41,298 nt of DNA from a virus, in IMG/VR virus record IMGVR_UViG_3300042691_043531, positions 1 to 41,298 of that record, one strand, 5' to 3'. Both the position numbers and the translations under genes were made by a program. Below, in pieces: positions 17,352 to 24,835 of the stretch (position 1 is its first letter; every line of letters begins with the position of its first letter). A model generated the notes under the pieces. That model saw only the letters and a list, made by a program, of their open reading frames with translations, had not been told where the DNA came from and searched no databases.

Positions 17352-17828
17352 ATGATATTCAATAAAATTCGAGAACTTAAGGACAAAGGACTTAAGATTG
17401 GAATCACCTTCTCCACTTTTGACTTATTTCACGCAGGGCATGTGGCAATGCTGGCAGAGGCTAAAAATCACTGTGATTATCTTATTGCCGGACTTCAGAC
17501 AGACCCTACGATTGACCGACCGGACACCAAGAACCCTCCGGTACAAAGTATTGTTGAAAGACAAATACAACTGGCGGCATGCCGTTACGTGGATGAAGTG
17601 GTTGTATACCAAACTGAACAAGATCTAGTAGATTTACTGCTTATTCTTCCATTGGATGTTCGTATACTTGGTGTAGAATATGCCAACAACCCCTTTACTG
17701 GAGATAATGAATGTTTTGCTAGAAATATTCAGTTAGTCTTTAACAGTCGCGATCATTCTTTTAGTTCAAGCAGTCTACGTCGTAGAGTAGCAGCGGCGGA
17801 AGCAGATCGAGCACTAAGGAGTCAATAA
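17352..17828 (+). CDS. Cytidylyltransferase-like nucleotidyltransferase (TagD-like)
   Basis: A 158-residue protein. KIGITFSTFDLFHAGHVAML carries the HxGH nucleotide-binding motif (H27-A-G-H30), and HSFSSSSLRRRV near 136-147 takes the place of the family's RTxGISTS motif. The family includes glycerol-3-phosphate and similar cytidylyltransferases (about 130 residues), which make CDP-activated alcohols for surface polymers. The substrate cannot be fixed; heptose or ethanolamine phosphate are alternatives. It directly follows clpS and overlaps the exonuclease by one base, so it is in the clpS operon. It may feed a glycan or capsid-decoration pathway. Confidence 0.82.
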   Translation: MIFNKIRELKDKGLKIGITFSTFDLFHAGHVAMLAEAKNHCDYLIAGLQTDPTIDRPDTKNPPVQSIVERQIQLAACRYVDEVVVYQTEQDLVDLLLILPLDVRILGVEYANNPFTGDNECFARNIQLVFNSRDHSFSSSSLRRRVAAAEADRALRSQ

Positions 17829-18361
17829 TGGATGTCATGCTCGACATTGAAACACTGAGCACCAGACCGTGGAGCGTAATTCTCACTCTAGGCGCAGTCA
17901 AATTTAGTCCATGGGATTCTGATGTTGATCAGGAAAAAGGTTTATATATTCGCCCTGACGTCAACGAGCAGTTGTCTATGAATAGGCATGTGCAAGATGA
18001 GACTGTTACATGGTGGGCTACTCAAACAGAAGAGGTTAGAGAAGAAGCATTAGGAGAGGAAGGTAGAACAAGCGTTAACGACATGCTAGATCAACTCAAT
18101 CGTTTCTTGGTTGGTGCGAATAACATTTGGTGTCAAGGTCCTGCTTTTGATATTGTAATTCTAGAAGACTTGTACAGACAAGTTGAACGTCCTACACCAT
18201 GGCAGTTTTGGCAAATTAGAGATAGTCGTACACTGTTCAGTGTACATGGAGATCCTAGAGATAAAAACAGACACGGTGCACACAATGCCCTAATTGATTG
18301 TTATTATCAAGCTAGGGCAGTACAGCATATATACAAGACAGTTGGGATACAAAAAAGATAA
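17828..18361 (+). CDS. dexA: DEDDh 3'-5' exonuclease, T4 DexA-like
   Basis: A 177-residue protein. D6-I-E8 in MLDIETLSTRP, D108 in WCQGPAFDIVIL, and H152/D157 in HNALIDCYYQA supply the DEDDh catalytic set. The middle motifs TWWATQ and FWQIRDSRTL match the T4 DexA pattern. T4 DexA is a 3'-5' exonuclease acting on single-stranded DNA; this copy is shorter (T4 DexA is about 227 residues). It overlaps both neighbours by one base, so it is co-transcribed with the cytidylyltransferase. Confidence 0.85.
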   Translation: MDVMLDIETLSTRPWSVILTLGAVKFSPWDSDVDQEKGLYIRPDVNEQLSMNRHVQDETVTWWATQTEEVREEALGEEGRTSVNDMLDQLNRFLVGANNIWCQGPAFDIVILEDLYRQVERPTPWQFWQIRDSRTLFSVHGDPRDKNRHGAHNALIDCYYQARAVQHIYKTVGIQKR

Positions 18362-18675
18362 TGGATATAATTTTTAACAGACAAGTTGCAGAAGAGTTAT
18401 CGCAAAAATATCTAGTTTTAGAATTGGAACCACACCTAGTAGGTGAGGATATACTAGAGACTTTTTGTGTACTTGCTCCGGAAAAAGTGGTCAATGAAGT
18501 TGCCATGCTCGATCATTGGAAAAAACTGCATGACGAGTTTGTTCAAGCAAATAAAAATAAAAATGCCAAACTTTGCTATGATTTGCGTCCATACCTTAAA
18601 GGTAAGTGGAGTGGTGAATTGGACGAATTTTATGACATAGTTTGCGGTAGATTTGATTATCAAGAAGACGTATAA
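18361..18675 (+). CDS. Hypothetical protein after the exonuclease
   Basis: A 104-residue soluble protein, mostly helical, with LVLELEPHLVGEDILETFCVLAPEKV-type amphipathic segments (residues 18-43). The ATG overlaps the stop of the exonuclease by one base (TAATG). No family is recognised. Conserved position with dexA would suggest a link to nucleic-acid metabolism, but nothing in the sequence proves this. Confidence 0.65.
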   Translation: MDIIFNRQVAEELSQKYLVLELEPHLVGEDILETFCVLAPEKVVNEVAMLDHWKKLHDEFVQANKNKNAKLCYDLRPYLKGKWSGELDEFYDIVCGRFDYQEDV

Positions 18676-18691
18676 TATTGGTATTTTATCG

Positions 18692-18704
18692 TTGCACAAT
18701 GCAA
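18692..18704. repeat. Perfect short palindrome TTGCA-CAA-TGCAA
   Basis: Five-base arms around CAA lie 13 bases before the ATG of the secreted protein at 18718, next to TATATACAAT. It might be an operator overlapping a promoter, but a -35/-10 pair with normal spacing was not found. Confidence 0.3.
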
Positions 18705-18717
18705 AGATATATACAAT

Positions 18718-19059
18718 ATGAACAAAATTTTAGCTGCCATCTTACTGGCGATTGTCGCCTTGGCAGCTACAGCCGAACCTAGGCCAAGACAAATACAGTT
18801 AATGTGTGGTAGTTTTGAAGATGTCGAAGTTACTATGGAGCGTTACGGCGAAAAGCTAATCATGGCTACTCAAGCACCAAACGAGCAAACAGTAAATCTA
18901 GTCTATGCTAATTTTGAAACACAAACTACCAGCTGGTTTGTTCATGATTTAAACACTGATGAATACTGTATGGTAGGAGTAGGAAAAAGAATTTATATAC
19001 CCGATGACAGTGTGCTCAAACAAGGTATTGGAATCGGAACAAGAATATTATACAAATAA
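18718..19059 (+). CDS. Small secreted protein with signal peptide
   Basis: A 113-residue protein. Residues 1-19 form a signal peptide (positive start, hydrophobic core LAAILLAIVALAATAEP with cleavage probably after ATA). The mature part has two cysteines (about 30 and 81) that could form a disulphide in the periplasm. No lipobox, so it is soluble. No family is recognised. It ends directly at an intrinsic terminator. Confidence 0.7.
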   Translation: MNKILAAILLAIVALAATAEPRPRQIQLMCGSFEDVEVTMERYGEKLIMATQAPNEQTVNLVYANFETQTTSWFVHDLNTDEYCMVGVGKRIYIPDDSVLKQGIGIGTRILYK

Positions 19060-19081
19060 CCTGGAAATTCCAGGTTTTTTT
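19058..19081 (+). terminator. Rho-independent terminator
   Basis: Arms ACCTGG (19059-19064) and CCAGGT (19070-19075) are followed by seven T. It overlaps the stop codon of the secreted protein and ends the clpS-to-18718 run. Confidence 0.85.
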
Positions 19082-19104
19082 GTGACTATAAAAAGGAAAA
19101 CATC

Positions 19105-19179
19105 ATGAGCTGGTTTGCCCATCGCCCTGCCCGAAACCCACCACAACCCGTACCAGTCACTCCCCCGCATAGAATGTAG
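19105..19179 (+). CDS. 24-residue proline-rich peptide
   Basis: The ATG at 19105 follows AAAAAGGAAAAC. The product is short, with proline, arginine and histidine abundant (MSWFAHRPARNPPQPV). It lies alone in the gap between a terminator and the next gene. The ribosome binding site is reasonable, but so short a frame could be chance. Confidence 0.4.
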   Translation: MSWFAHRPARNPPQPVPVTPPHRM

Positions 19180-19198
19180 TTATCTAGTAGTAAATTTT

Positions 19199-19283
19199 TT
19201 GGTTCTAATTGGTAAGTATTACTAAGTTCGATTAATATTGGTTCTTCAATAAAAATAACAATGGAAACAAAAATTGAACCAAT
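19199..19283. repeat. Direct and inverted TTGGTTC repeats in the gap before 19321
   Basis: TTGGTTCT occurs at 19199-19206 and again at 19238-19245; GAACCAAT at 19276-19283 is the perfect inverse of ATTGGTTC (19237-19244). The second pair can form an 8-base stem. A 14-codon frame (19261-19305) spans part of it. A binding site or leader structure for the gene at 19321 is possible; apart from this, the 24-codon peptide and the terminator, I see nothing in 19060-19320. Confidence 0.4.
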
Positions 19284-19320
19284 TGGCTGTAACGAGCTGT
19301 ACTAGTGATGGGTCGGAGCT

Positions 19321-20094
19321 ATGGATCCGTTAACACTATTTGCACTAGCAAATGGTGCTGTACAAGCTGTTAAAAAAGGCTGCGAATTATACAAAGAAAT
19401 AGCCGGCGCAGCAGGCGATGTTAAAGGTGTTCTCAAAGACCTAGAAGAACAGTTTAACCTACGGCACAAAGACAATCCTCCTTCGACTGCTGAACGCAAT
19501 CAGTACGCTCAAGAAAAAAATCGTATATTAGAACTAAGCAAACAGCAACCCAATGATATCTATACCACAATTGGCGAAGAGCTCGGTGTATATTTTGAAA
19601 ACTTTGCCAAGTGCAGTGCTATTTTTGAAGAGGAGGAAAAACATTCTAAAGAAGTTTATACAGGCGAAACTAGCTTAGGTAAAAGAGCTCTGCAAAGAGT
19701 TTTAATGCAAACCAGACTAGCTGCCATGGAAGCTGAATTGCGTGAATTAATGGTGTATAACTGTCCGCCTGAACTAGGTGATCTATACACTCGTGTTTAC
19801 GCTATGATGGAAAAAATGAAAAAAGAACAAGCCGCAGCTTGGGCTAAAAAAAGAAAAGAAGACAAAATTGCAGCAGAAAAAAAGCGTAGAAGAATAGAAC
19901 ATTTAAAATGTCATGCTTGGAAATATGGTATCGCTACTGTTGTAAGTTTATATCTTATCTGGTTAACATGGGCAGTAGTACAAGTGAGAATTGAAGTAGA
20001 ACCCGAATTAGGTCGTTGTCTAGTGCCCAAAGGCAATGCTGTATACGATTGGTACAACAATTTAAAGTGGATAGATTGTGAAGTTCAAAAATGA
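19321..20094 (+). CDS. Coiled-coil membrane protein conserved in T4-like phages
   Basis: A 257-residue protein. The start MDPLTLFALANGAVQAVKKGCELYKEI is a hydrophobic amphipathic helix. Residues about 90-200 are helical and end in a long, strongly basic coiled coil (EQAAAWAKKRKEDKIAAEKK). One transmembrane helix follows at about 204-222, then a short domain with two cysteines. Related proteins with the same N-terminal pattern are familiar from marine T4-like phages, of unknown role. The topology predicts cytoplasmic coil plus short periplasmic tail, or the reverse. The ATG of the next tiny gene overlaps its stop (ATGA). Confidence 0.65.
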   Translation: MDPLTLFALANGAVQAVKKGCELYKEIAGAAGDVKGVLKDLEEQFNLRHKDNPPSTAERNQYAQEKNRILELSKQQPNDIYTTIGEELGVYFENFAKCSAIFEEEEKHSKEVYTGETSLGKRALQRVLMQTRLAAMEAELRELMVYNCPPELGDLYTRVYAMMEKMKKEQAAAWAKKRKEDKIAAEKKRRRIEHLKCHAWKYGIATVVSLYLIWLTWAVVQVRIEVEPELGRCLVPKGNAVYDWYNNLKWIDCEVQK

Positions 20095-20267
20095 GTAAAT
20101 ATGACTTTACAATAAAACCGCGTGTAGATCTTGTCACACGTATGTATCAAGATCACGGATATGATTTAGACGAAATATGTCTAAGACTAAGATATCCTGT
20201 TCAAATTGTAGAAGAGATTATAAAGAAAAACAATTTGACACATGGTAGAAAATCCTGGCGTTATTAA
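20091..20267 (+). CDS. Tiny helix-turn-helix-like protein, copy 1
   Basis: A 58-residue basic protein. DLVTRMYQDHGYDLDEICLR followed by LRYPVQIVEEIIKKN has the spacing of a helix-turn-helix of the sigma-region-4 or transposase type. Its ATG overlaps the previous stop. It overlaps the next small gene by 26 bases in another frame, and the two proteins look related. DNA or RNA binding is inferred from pattern only. Confidence 0.6.
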   Translation: MSKYDFTIKPRVDLVTRMYQDHGYDLDEICLRLRYPVQIVEEIIKKNNLTHGRKSWRY

Positions 20268-20373
20268 ACTAATTTTAGAACTATATCATAGCGGATATCC
20301 TGTTGTAGCTATTGCTAAAGTATTAAATTTACCTATCATTGAAGTTGCTGATGTGATTAATGCTTATAAATAG
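20242..20373 (+). CDS. Tiny helix-turn-helix-like protein, copy 2
   Basis: A 43-residue protein with LILELYHSGYPVVAIAKVLN followed by LPIIEVADVINAY, the same LxxxYxxGYxxxxIxxxLxxPxxxVxxxI pattern as the gene just upstream. It begins inside the last 26 bases of that gene, and its stop lies in a TATAAATA box (20365-20372). It is probably an ancient tandem copy. A short DNA-binding protein is the likely role. Confidence 0.5.
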   Translation: MVENPGVIKLILELYHSGYPVVAIAKVLNLPIIEVADVINAYK

Positions 20374-20385
20374 CTTACTATTCAA

Positions 20386-20414
20386 TTGACACCAATTTTT
20401 TAAAGTAGTATAAT
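20386..20414 (+). promoter_or_regulatory. Perfect consensus sigma70 promoter
   Basis: TTGACA (20386-20391), a 17-base spacer and TATAAT (20409-20414), an exact match to the consensus. It drives the 2OG oxygenase at 20440 with a leader of about 20 bases, and probably the genes after it. A late box (20365-20372) lies just upstream. Confidence 0.85.
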
Positions 20415-20439
20415 AAAAAACATTTTTAGGTACTTATAA

Positions 20440-21093
20440 ATGACGATCGATACTAAAATAATTCCACAATTTCTATCCGACAACGAACTTGATGTTTTAG
20501 AAAAACATATTTTAAGTACAGATGATATTCATCACAATTACAATCCAGGCAGCTTCGGTGGCGAAGTTTTTTCAGGAACCTATTACATTGTAAGATATTA
20601 TGAAGAAAAGAATAAACTTGTTAAAGATATTTTACAACCAAAACTAGAACAGTATCTTAGTCCTCATTTAAAAGTACAGCAAATACATATTTTTGATTGT
20701 TGTGATCCCTATAATGTACACAGTGACATAGACAGCGGCGGACCACTATTACCAGATGCGCCAAATCATGCCTGGACATTGATTATTCCGTTATTTGATG
20801 TTGACAGTCATACTATTGTTTTTAAAGAAGGAAATAAGGTAAAACAACCTATGCATCATTTTAAAGATGTAGAACCTTATCCTGAAATGACAATTGATAT
20901 TAAAACATATAAAAAATATTTCACACATATCCCCATTGATTTTTTTAAATATTTGACAATAGAAAGTATCTTTCCGTGGAAACGCGGCGCTTTATTTGCA
21001 GCTGATAGATTTAAATTTCATACTAGCGACAATTTTATTGCCAATGGTGTTAAAAGTAAAAAAGCAATAATAGCTTGGACAAGTCTCCCCTAA
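20440..21093 (+). CDS. 2OG-Fe(II) oxygenase-like protein
   Basis: A 217-residue protein. The jelly-roll iron-binding set is visible: H94-S-D96 in PYNVHSDID and the distal H194 in RFKFHTSDNF, with WTLIIPL, TIVFKE and WKRGALFAADRF strands between. Such enzymes hydroxylate amino acids, sugars, nucleobases or small molecules. The substrate is unknown; the 2OG-binding basic residue is not clear. It is the first gene behind a perfect sigma70 promoter, at the head of a region with a carboxypeptidase and sugar- and amidino-transfer genes. Confidence 0.7.
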   Translation: MTIDTKIIPQFLSDNELDVLEKHILSTDDIHHNYNPGSFGGEVFSGTYYIVRYYEEKNKLVKDILQPKLEQYLSPHLKVQQIHIFDCCDPYNVHSDIDSGGPLLPDAPNHAWTLIIPLFDVDSHTIVFKEGNKVKQPMHHFKDVEPYPEMTIDIKTYKKYFTHIPIDFFKYLTIESIFPWKRGALFAADRFKFHTSDNFIANGVKSKKAIIAWTSLP

Positions 21094-21109
21094 TTAATAA
21101 AGCGCACAT

Positions 21110-21862
21110 ATGCAATTATTTTTGTTTTTATTTTTGTTTTTGTTTAGTAGTTTGAGCTTTTCAGCAAACATTCAAGCCAAGTCTTGGCTGATTGCCGACG
21201 AAGAGGGTAAAATTATTGAATATGAAAATATAGAAATCAGCCAACCAATTGCTAGTATTACAAAACTAATGACTGCAATGGTTGTTTTAGATAGTAACCC
21301 TAATCTCAACACACCAATCTCTAAGAAGTTCAGAGGGATGACAATCACCAAAAAACAATTAATCGATCTAGCAGTTGTAAAATCAGATAACGTAGCTGCC
21401 AAACTTTTGTGCGAAACTTACCATAAAGGATATCACGGTTGTATAAACGATATGAATTTAAAAGCTCAAATTTTGGGCATGGAAAATACTAGATTTGAGG
21501 ACAGTAGTGGATTAGACAATCGTAATGTAAGCACTCCACGCGATTTAATTAAATTATTATTGGCAGCTGAAAGATATCCAGAGATAGTAAATGCTTCTAA
21601 TCAAATATCAATAAATTTAATGAAGAAGAAAAAACGTAAACTATCAAAATTAAATTTTACGAATACTAATCCACTGGTGGCAAAATATAATGTGATAGTA
21701 AGTAAAACTGGTTATGTACGTGCGTCAGGGGGTTGCTTAGTGATGAGTGCTATTATTAACGGAAAGAAAAAATTATATATTATTCTCAATAGCAAAACCA
21801 CTAGAACACGTATACATGATATGGAATCTCTTATTCTTTTGGGAATAGAAAATAAACTTTAA
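21110..21862 (+). CDS. D-alanyl-D-alanine carboxypeptidase-like, exported (S11)
   Basis: A 250-residue protein with a very hydrophobic signal sequence (residues 1-19). The penicillin-binding motifs are in order: S49-I-T-K52 (SxxK), S92-D93-N94 (SxN) and K199-T200-G201 (KTG). It therefore belongs to the S11 family that trims the terminal D-Ala of peptidoglycan stem peptides in the periplasm. It is shorter than DacA/DacC and lacks their C-terminal membrane-anchoring domain, so it resembles the catalytic core alone. It may weaken or remodel the wall for entry, lysis or exclusion (inference). It ends four bases into the convergent gene. Confidence 0.85.
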   Translation: MQLFLFLFLFLFSSLSFSANIQAKSWLIADEEGKIIEYENIEISQPIASITKLMTAMVVLDSNPNLNTPISKKFRGMTITKKQLIDLAVVKSDNVAAKLLCETYHKGYHGCINDMNLKAQILGMENTRFEDSSGLDNRNVSTPRDLIKLLLAAERYPEIVNASNQISINLMKKKKRKLSKLNFTNTNPLVAKYNVIVSKTGYVRASGGCLVMSAIINGKKKLYIILNSKTTRTRIHDMESLILLGIENKL

Positions 21863-23118
21863 GAGATTAATATTTCTTTGATTGATTCGTAATTTATTTT
21901 GGAATGATCAATGTAGTACGCAAAGCTTGCATCTTTACCAGCATTGTACTCTATTACAATCCTTCTGAAATTGTCAACTAACTCATTAACGATTATTCTT
22001 TTAAAGTCATTAAAGAAATGATTGAAATTAAACTCTGTAATATCCATCATTTCTTTTTGAATTTGTAACAGCTCTTTATCTGAAAGTTTACAAAACTTTT
22101 CTAATTCAGTTACGATTAATTCTATTCTTTTATCTGGATCAGCTTCGGTATCATAACTTTCATCTATCCACTTATCAAATGTTTTAAAGCCGTAACTTTT
22201 AAGATATTGTAAGTTTCCAACAGCTCCTACTAAAATAAAAGGTCTTCTTGCAACTATTGGTTTGAATATTTTTTCAGTTAAGTGTAGTTTGTTTTCGTAG
22301 AATATTGTTTCAGTGACCAAATGAATAAAACCTTTTGTGTAAACATCAAGATTATCAAACGCACTAAGTTCTCCGTTTATGTCAGGTCTATCAATGGTAA
22401 AATTTAAATTTGTGTTAAGTAGGTATTTAAAAATGTTTTTTTTAGCATAATCAGAAAGTAAACTTTTTGAAAATATTTCATCTTTTATTTTACTTTGCAG
22501 ATTATCATTGTTTAATGATATGTGTCCAAAACTGTTAAGCTTTTTTTCTAACAGTTTAGAAACAAGTGTTAATCTATAGTTCCTATTTCCGCTTACAATA
22601 TTATTAAAACTAATAAAAACTTTATCAAATTTATAATTCGCAGGTAAATATTTTGTGTTTCTATACCAATCAAGTGCAATGAATCCATGTCTAAAGTAGT
22701 ACCAATTGTATAACATTCTATCCTTACAATTGCTATCAAGTTCTTCACTTTTTTCGGAATTAGCAAATACTAAAAAATGATGTCTAAATGAATCGGTGTC
22801 ATGTAAAAATGAATTCATTGTAACACCATTCCATCCGGGAATATCAAGATTTATGTTGTCTGATTGTGTACCAATTTGTTTATCAAAACTGTATTCAAAA
22901 ATATTATTAAAAGTTTCAATATAAAATGGTTCTTGGTCATGGAAAAAAATAACAGGCCTATATTTTTCTGTATCGGGCTCGGATTCTCGTAAAATACAAC
23001 AGACGTCAGATGGTTTTGGTGAATAAAAATGCGTAAAACTCATGCAATAAGCATCAAAACAAATTTTGCTTATTAATTGTTTAAAAATAACTTCATAAAA
23101 TATACTAGTGGAAAACAT
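21859..23118 (-). CDS. Glycosyltransferase-like protein (copy 1)
   Basis: A 419-residue protein. The C-terminal third (about 265-355) has LVTETIFYENKLHLTEKIFK, then a PFILVGAVGNLQYLKSYGFK segment and DESYDTEADPDKR. The E-x-TEK-I-KP pattern recalls the donor-binding region of GT10-type transferases. An N-terminal VIFFHDQEPFY is also notable. The gene at 33213-34304 shares the same C-terminal pattern. Sugar and acceptor are unknown. It is divergent from the dehydrogenase at 23119, and the two ATGs abut as CATATG. An alternative start is M26 (MSFTHFY). Confidence 0.55.
   Translation of the reverse strand: MFSTSIFYEVIFKQLISKICFDAYCMSFTHFYSPKPSDVCCILRESEPDTEKYRPVIFFHDQEPFYIETFNNIFEYSFDKQIGTQSDNINLDIPGWNGVTMNSFLHDTDSFRHHFLVFANSEKSEELDSNCKDRMLYNWYYFRHGFIALDWYRNTKYLPANYKFDKVFISFNNIVSGNRNYRLTLVSKLLEKKLNSFGHISLNNDNLQSKIKDEIFSKSLLSDYAKKNIFKYLLNTNLNFTIDRPDINGELSAFDNLDVYTKGFIHLVTETIFYENKLHLTEKIFKPIVARRPFILVGAVGNLQYLKSYGFKTFDKWIDESYDTEADPDKRIELIVTELEKFCKLSDKELLQIQKEMMDITEFNFNHFFNDFKRIIVNELVDNFRRIVIEYNAGKDASFAYYIDHSKINYESIKEILIS
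23077..23106 (+). promoter_or_regulatory. Possible promoter for the sugar dehydrogenase
   Basis: TTGTTT (23077-23082), an 18-base spacer and TATACT (23101-23106), inside the start of the divergent gene. The expected start lies about six bases before the ATG at 23119. The match is moderate. Confidence 0.4.
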
Positions 23119-24351
23119 ATGAAAGTAGGATTTATAGGTATTGGAAAATTAGGTTTGCCTTGTGCAGAGTCAATGGCATCAGCATATGATGTGACCGGAT
23201 ATGATATTTACCCAAGACAAAGCGATAAAATTAAAATTTCAGATAATTTGCGTGGTGCAGTGGTAAACAAAGATATTATCTTTGTTGCAGTACAGACACC
23301 TCATGATCCAGCTTATGATGGCTCTCAACCAATCACACATCTACCTAACAAGGATTTTGACTATACTATTGTCAAAGATGTGTTAAAACAAATAGATGCG
23401 TGGGCCAATCCTAAACAGTTGGTCGTGTTAATATCAACAGTGCTACCAGGAACGACCAGGAGAGAATTGCGTCCTTGTATCACTAATGCACGTTTTGTGT
23501 ATAATCCATATTTGATTGCCATGGGAAGTGTAGAGTGGGACATGGTAAATCCAGAAATGATAATCATTGGTACCGAAGATGGAAGTGAAACAGGTGATGC
23601 TCGTGAGTTAATAGAATTTTATCGTCCACTAATGCAAAATGATCCTAGATATGTAGTGGGAACGTGGGACGAAGCTGAAAGCATTAAAATTTTTTATAAT
23701 ACATTTATCAGCACCAAGGTTGGATTGGTTAATATGATTCAAGACGTGGCTATGAAAAACGGTAACATAAATGTTGACGTGGTCACCGAAGCTTTGGCCA
23801 ATAGCACAATCAGAATAATGAGTCCAAAGTATATGAAGGCCGGCATGGGAGATGCAGGACCTTGTCATCCAAGAGATAATATTGCACTTCGTTGGTTAGC
23901 TGAAAATTTAAATTTAGGATATGATATATTTGATACAGTTATGCATGCAAGAGAAATGCAAGCTAGAAACTTAGCAAAGTTTTTAAAACGCATACAAGTT
24001 GAAAGAAATCTTCCTATTTTTATATTAGGCAAAGCATATAAACCAGATGTAGATTTTTGTGACGGAAGTTATAGTTTGTTAATTGGGCATTACTTAGACG
24101 AATTACAAGCCAAGTTTTTTTACATTGATCCACTTACTGGCGACCAACCACCATTTGATGACGTTCCTGTAATTGCTTTTTTAGCGCATTCTAGGCAAGT
24201 CACATACGGATATACGGGTAGCCAAAAAGATCAGGAATTATACGTTAAATTAGGTGAAGGGAGTGTTGTAGTTGATCCATGGAGACAATATACAACAGAT
24301 CAAGATTATGAGGTAATATATTATGGCAACACACGAACACATACATCTTGA
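23119..24351 (+). CDS. UDP-glucose/GDP-mannose dehydrogenase family protein
   Basis: A 410-residue protein starting at the ATG at 23119; an upstream in-frame ATG would extend 14 residues before the conserved KVGFIGIG start. The NAD-binding G7-I-G9-K-L-G12 motif is followed by the family's VAVQTPHDP and ISTVLPGTT. The catalytic cysteine is C249 in GDAGPCHPRDNIAL, the form of the usual GxCFPKD motif. ILGKAYKPD is the C-terminal domain motif. It oxidises a UDP- or GDP-sugar twice at C6 to a uronic acid; the exact sugar is unknown. It overlaps the next gene by 29 bases. Confidence 0.85.
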   Translation: MKVGFIGIGKLGLPCAESMASAYDVTGYDIYPRQSDKIKISDNLRGAVVNKDIIFVAVQTPHDPAYDGSQPITHLPNKDFDYTIVKDVLKQIDAWANPKQLVVLISTVLPGTTRRELRPCITNARFVYNPYLIAMGSVEWDMVNPEMIIIGTEDGSETGDARELIEFYRPLMQNDPRYVVGTWDEAESIKIFYNTFISTKVGLVNMIQDVAMKNGNINVDVVTEALANSTIRIMSPKYMKAGMGDAGPCHPRDNIALRWLAENLNLGYDIFDTVMHAREMQARNLAKFLKRIQVERNLPIFILGKAYKPDVDFCDGSYSLLIGHYLDELQAKFFYIDPLTGDQPPFDDVPVIAFLAHSRQVTYGYTGSQKDQELYVKLGEGSVVVDPWRQYTTDQDYEVIYYGNTRTHTS

Positions 24352-24835
24352 TCCATTTTGGGATGAGGAATACAAAACTTTATATTATAAAAAAGAACAA
24401 TTCAATGATCCTGTGACCATGATAGAGTGGGAAGATGCAGGATTTAGAGGACCTTTTGGTGGATACATGTGCGATATGAGACACACACAACCAAGTTGGA
24501 ATAAAAAAATTGTCAATATCTTTATGGATATGAAATGGAACAATATAGGAACTTCTTATTACAGGATGGATCCGGGTAACATGTTACCTACACATGTTGA
24601 TACGTATAAAAGGTACATTGAATTGTTTGATCTCAAAGGGCGCGAACACACAATTAGGCGGGCAGTGATATTCCTAGAGGATTGGCAATCTGGACATTAT
24701 GCAGAATGCTGTAATACACCATATGCTAATTGGTCAAAAGGATTTACATTGATATGGGACTGGGATGCACCACACATGGCAGCAAACTTAGGAACAACAT
24801 CTAGATATACACTTCAAGTTACCGGACACATATGA
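24323..24835 (+). CDS. Asp/Asn beta-hydroxylase-like 2OG oxygenase
   Basis: A 170-residue protein. H91-V-D93 in MLPTHVDTYKRY, H151 in DAPHMAANLG and R161 in TTSRYTLQVTG form the Fe(II) and 2-oxoglutarate sites of the aspartyl/asparaginyl hydroxylase (cupin) type. It is the second oxygenase of this window, unrelated in detail to the one at 20440. It sits between a UDP-sugar dehydrogenase and an amidinotransferase, overlapping both (29 and 4 bases), so it likely acts in the same pathway or on the same product. The substrate is unknown. Confidence 0.75.
   Translation: MATHEHIHLDPFWDEEYKTLYYKKEQFNDPVTMIEWEDAGFRGPFGGYMCDMRHTQPSWNKKIVNIFMDMKWNNIGTSYYRMDPGNMLPTHVDTYKRYIELFDLKGREHTIRRAVIFLEDWQSGHYAECCNTPYANWSKGFTLIWDWDAPHMAANLGTTSRYTLQVTGHI

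Noticed and set aside
18671-18717. A sigma70 promoter before the secreted protein at 18718
   Set aside because: TTGCAC and TATATA/TACAAT are present, but at spacings of 10-14 bases, outside the normal range.
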